Assembly: GCA_964036665.1 (NCBI GenBank)
Contig: OZ038528.1
Coordinates: 21,501,245 to 21,565,244, forward strand
DNA: 64,000 nt
Origin: Gordius sp. MW1
Lineage: Eukaryota > Nematomorpha > Gordioida > Gordea > Gordiidae
Direction of reading: 5' to 3'
Positions within the stretch are counted from its first letter, which is position 1, and each line of letters opens with the position of its first letter. A program made the translations under genes and the position numbers. This document shows, in pieces, positions 60,721 to 64,000 of this stretch. Under the pieces are notes generated by a model that was not told where the DNA came from, did not search any database, and saw only the letters and a list, made by a program, of their open reading frames with translations.

Positions 60721-62349
60721 TAGTTGCTATAACTTTCAAAATTTTACAAAGTTTAGTTAGATAATTAGAAGACAAATAGTTTTGTTTATCAATAATTGTA
60801 TTTGGGGACCAACAAAATTTGTTATTCTATACATTCTTAAATTTTTATAAGTGACTAAAATTTTAGTGTAAGATGTTGGTATGGAAAACAATTTTATTAA
60901 TTTGAAATAGTAAGTAAATTAAGACGTTTAATATAAAAGTGAATCCGTTAAAAATACTCTACATCTGTTTAGGGAAGGTTTACAATATCTTCTACAATTA
61001 GAAAATCGAAAATTATCGTCAGTTTTCCCAGAAAAGTGCAATAACCGAGGAGAAAATAGCTTGTCTTCCAAAGAATATCAAGATCAAAAGTCATTATTGA
61101 GGATTGAAATTCAAAGAGACAAAATGTGCCCCGTGATCAATATGACTCCATCAAAACCTACCTCAAACATAGCGTCCGGAAAATAACAATTGTTTATTTG
61201 TTTATTACTAATTTATGCTTTAAAATTGTAGTACGGCAATAATGCCCGTTTGTTATGAGCTTTTTTAATGATCAGCATCCCCAAATCAATGTATTATACG
61301 TGCAACAACTTACCTTCTTATCGGTGCGAAATTATGATATTCAGTATTATAATCTCAGGAATAAAAGTTATATCGTTTTATTTAATCAAATATCAAGTAA
61401 TTTTAGCGTTTTATTTAAAGATCACATTTATTTTATTGAACTAAAGTTTCAGTAAAATTTGTTCATTTTGACCCCTTGAAAGCTCATTAATAATATTTAA
61501 AATGTTTTTGTTAGCCCTGCTTCATGTAAAAAGCTAAGGTCGAAAAATTAAAACTTGACCCGGAAACAGAATTAGTTGCGCATGTTTGGCATGTACAATT
61601 TATTTTCTTTCCTGATTTTATGTAAAATTAGGAGTTAATTTTTTATATTGATGAAATGAGTTCATTTTGCATCAGGGGCACGCTTCACTAATCTTATCTG
61701 CAAACAATTTCAAACCCGTTTTCTCATCAAAGACACCCAAAAAATATTTTTAACCAATATAAATTTAATCATTGTTAAGTGTTTAATCAATAACAATGGT
61801 TTCTTTGAGTTTTGGCAAATTAATATTTTAGGGTCATAGTTAAGGGGAGCGGGAAAGAGACCCTGGCAAAATTTTGAATTTTTCTTTGATTAATAAGTCC
61901 ATTCATTATTAAATATAAGTCTCCACGGTAATTATGCATAAATTACAAGTTGGACAACGGACGGACGGACAACAAGCCCATAAATTGCATAGCAATTAGT
62001 AATAAAGTATTTTAAGTTTTATTAAAGATTAAGACACTAATACCTTAGAAGCTTATACATACTTTTTCTTTATAAATCAAATATTTAAGGGAATTTTTTT
62101 TAACCATATATTTCCCTTTTATTCAATTAACTTTCCAGGGATTTGGAATTTTCCCCAAGATTACCTAACCCTCTCGCGCCTAGATAGTGCAATTATAATA
62201 GGGGTAGTTCTCTGGGCAAACTAAATACTTTATTTCACTTTTATGTCTTGACAAACTTTTCAATTAGACATTCTTGTAGTGCCAACAAATGCAAAAAAAA
62301 GTTTTGATCTTAAAGATCATTCGACTTGCGGATAATATTGCAATTTAGA
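60721..62349. other. Non-coding, one partial repeat end
   Basis: No gene. At 61930-61997 there is one end of the AATTGCTATGCAATT element family (GGACGGACGGACAACAAGCC followed by the terminal motif); a partner end is not seen. Confidence 0.5.
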
Positions 62350-62462
62350 TGACACCCATCAAAAACAAAGGTTTTTTCTTAGTTGACCGTTAGGCTTAGT
62401 CAAAATGTGAATAGTCTTATTTAAACAGGTTGATCAAACAAAACCCAGCCATTTTTACAGCA
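62350..62462. mobile_element. Partial MITE, TGTTGTAAAAA-end family
   Basis: Only the right half is clear: TTAGGCTTAGTCAAAATGTG, AAACAAAACCCAGCC and ATTTTTACAGCA match the right part of 15555-15747. The left end is diverged or missing. Confidence 0.75.
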
Positions 62463-62954
62463 GTAAAATGGACGTAGTTTTTTTAAGCTTAGAGATTGAA
62501 AACTTCTTTAAGAAATTGTATGTCAAAACTTTAACAGATGAAATTTAGGTCTAAAGAAAAATCAACATTGTTATATAAAGTGTTGTCTTTTATGCAAAAA
62601 TTTATAATTTTATGATGTTACTTTTAAACCCCTTCCCACCCCCTTGAAAAAATCTAGCTACGCGTTGCAATAATTATAGCCAATTAAACAAGGAAATGTG
62701 CAATCAAAAGCACATAAACTTTGTATTAAGAGTGTTATGTTTATTATAAAATGTTTATTCATTACAAAATATGTCGGGGAATATGTAGATTGTTATAAAC
62801 AGGCATTTGTTAGATTTATGAGGTTTATTTATTGGATGAGGGATTGGGTAAATATATATTTATTTATGATTTTTAATATCTCCAACCTTCATATTAGTAT
62901 TTACAAGCAGTATGGATACATTTTCAAATTAATTTGATTTTCCTTTGTCCTCAT

Positions 62955-64000
62955 CAGAGCTGTTAAGAACTAGTTCATTTTGAACTAGTTCATAGAACTA
63001 GTTCATTTTTTTCTGAACTTAGAACTGAACTAGTTACCTTCCAAAAAATTTGAACTGTGAACTTGAACTAGTTCATTTTTTTAAGATTGAACTTGAACTT
63101 GAACTAGTTCATCACAAATATATTATTTAAAATAAATTTCTAAGCCGAGTGTATATGCGTCAACAATTTGACGTGCATGGTCTTGTCGGTAATCATACAG
63201 ACACACAGTAACCGCAAATTTTTGATTTTAAAAACACAAAATTTTTTAGAAAAGATGGATACCATTTCTGAAGTAGATAATAGGAACGAGGCAGCTCAAT
63301 CTACCTTTTTACCTTGGCCTTCAATGGAAGATTACTTCAAATATGTATCTTCAGATAAAGATTCATTCAAAGTTAAGTGCAAACTATGCACTAAAGTTGT
63401 GGCGGCTTCAAGAACCTCAACAGCCAATTTATGGAGACATATAAAGGTAATAAGAATAACGTATTATAATTTATAATATAAAATCTAGGTGTCTCACTAT
63501 CAAAAACATGATGAGATTAAGAAGGCTGTCAAGAATAAGGCTGGAAAAAGTTGTGAAGCTAACAAAAAGTTAACACAGACCTTAATTGACAGGCCTTTAA
63601 ACCAAAATTCCCCAATGGCCATTATCAAATATATAATCAATGGTAATCAACCATTTTCGCTATGTGATGATGAGCACTTCAATGAATTGTTGAGGGCTTT
63701 TAATCCAAACGCAAAAACAATTTGTAGGCAAACACTCACAGGGAAGGTGATGAAATTTGCTGCAAAGATGAAAGATACAGTTAGAACAAAGTTAATGGCA
63801 CCCAAGTATGTATGTACAACTGCAGACTGTTGGACAGCATTTAATAAGTACTTATTAATTTCTCTAAAATTGTCAATTTATTTTTTTTGTTAGGTCATTT
63901 ATTGGGGTAACAGCTCATTGGATAGACGATGAGAGTCTTAAAAGAGTTGATGCAGTTCTAGCCTGCAAATGTTTAGAGGGGAGGCACTCTTTTGATGATA
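62955..64000 (+). mobile_element. hAT transposon, left part (continues past the window)
   Basis: Starts CAGAGCTGTTAAGAACTAG, matching the end of the deletion derivative at 17291. Repeated GAACTAGTTCA / TGAACTAGTTC motifs follow at 62970-63115, as in hAT subterminal regions. A BED-type transposase gene begins downstream. The right end lies outside the window. Confidence 0.88.
63255..64000 (+). CDS. BED-finger hAT transposase, N-terminal part, spliced
   Basis: Three exons are visible: 63255-63446, 63489-63847 and 63894 to the window edge. They are separated by introns of 42 and 46 nt with GT-AG borders and consistent phases. Exon 1 encodes a BED zinc finger: FKVKCKLCTKVV...TSTANLWRHIK continuing into exon 2 as VSHYQKHDE (C-x2-C...H-x(4)-H). 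Exon 2 has the LIDRPLNQNS...ICRQTLTGKVM and TADCWTAFNK blocks, with the catalytic-type Asp of TTADCWT. Exon 3 begins SFIGVTAHWIDDESLKR. This is the ZBED/hobo-like transposase order. No stop or frameshift is seen in the visible part, unlike the 5.3 kb hAT element, so it may be intact. The likely start is the ATG of MDTISEVDN. Confidence 0.9.

Noticed and set aside
1..64000. tRNA or rRNA genes
   Set aside because: I looked for the T-loop GGTTCGAATCC-type core and for conserved rRNA blocks and found no convincing case by eye; a covariance-model search would be decisive.

Overview
The window looks like nuclear DNA from an AT-rich invertebrate animal. Its genes are intron-split (GT-AG introns, many only 36-43 nt), widely spaced and eukaryotic in type, and most of the remaining sequence is transposon-derived. 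I cannot name the species. I see no bacterial operons, CRISPR array, rRNA or convincing tRNA.

Five cellular genes can be assembled. (1) PLRG1, a splicing-complex WD40 protein, on the minus strand at 9.3-14.2 kb: 12 coding exons that join in frame to 470 codons, including one GC-AG intron. (2) A two-exon, two-membrane-segment protein with PPxY motifs on the minus strand at 18.8-20.0 kb. (3) A two-exon, lysine-rich hypothetical gene on the plus strand at 32.3-33.2 kb. (4) A two-exon DUF268 membrane-anchored gene on the minus strand at 34.0-35.8 kb, convergent with (3). (5) A five-exon GT11 (alpha-1,2-fucosyltransferase-like) gene on the plus strand at 53.6-60.4 kb, with an N-terminal membrane anchor.

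Mobile DNA, left to right: many hAT-type elements with 8-bp target duplications, mostly internally deleted. These include a 3.1 kb element with a broken ZMYM1-like transposase at 5.3-8.4 kb and the start of an intron-containing BED-finger transposase at the right edge, whose deletion derivative lies at 17.3-18.1 kb. A MITE family with CATGGGCGTAGCCAGG ends is present at least six times. A second MITE family with TGTTGTAAAAA ends has five copies, two of them split by later insertions. A 5.6 kb Helitron at 37.0-42.6 kb keeps a Rep/HUH region, lacks the helicase, and carries a 13-monomer satellite with a five-monomer higher-order repeat. A reverse transcriptase plus nuclease-like retroelement at 48.9-51.75 kb is inserted in a MITE; a 5'-truncated second copy lies just after the fucosyltransferase gene. 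A 1.4 kb fold-back element sits inside a fucosyltransferase intron.

The cellular genes show no shared pathway, although the GT11 and DUF268 products both look like N-terminally anchored secretory-pathway proteins. Large introns in PLRG1 and the GT11 gene are large because transposons landed in them. The least explained items are the RT/nuclease retroelement, the higher-order satellite inside the Helitron and the intronic fold-back.
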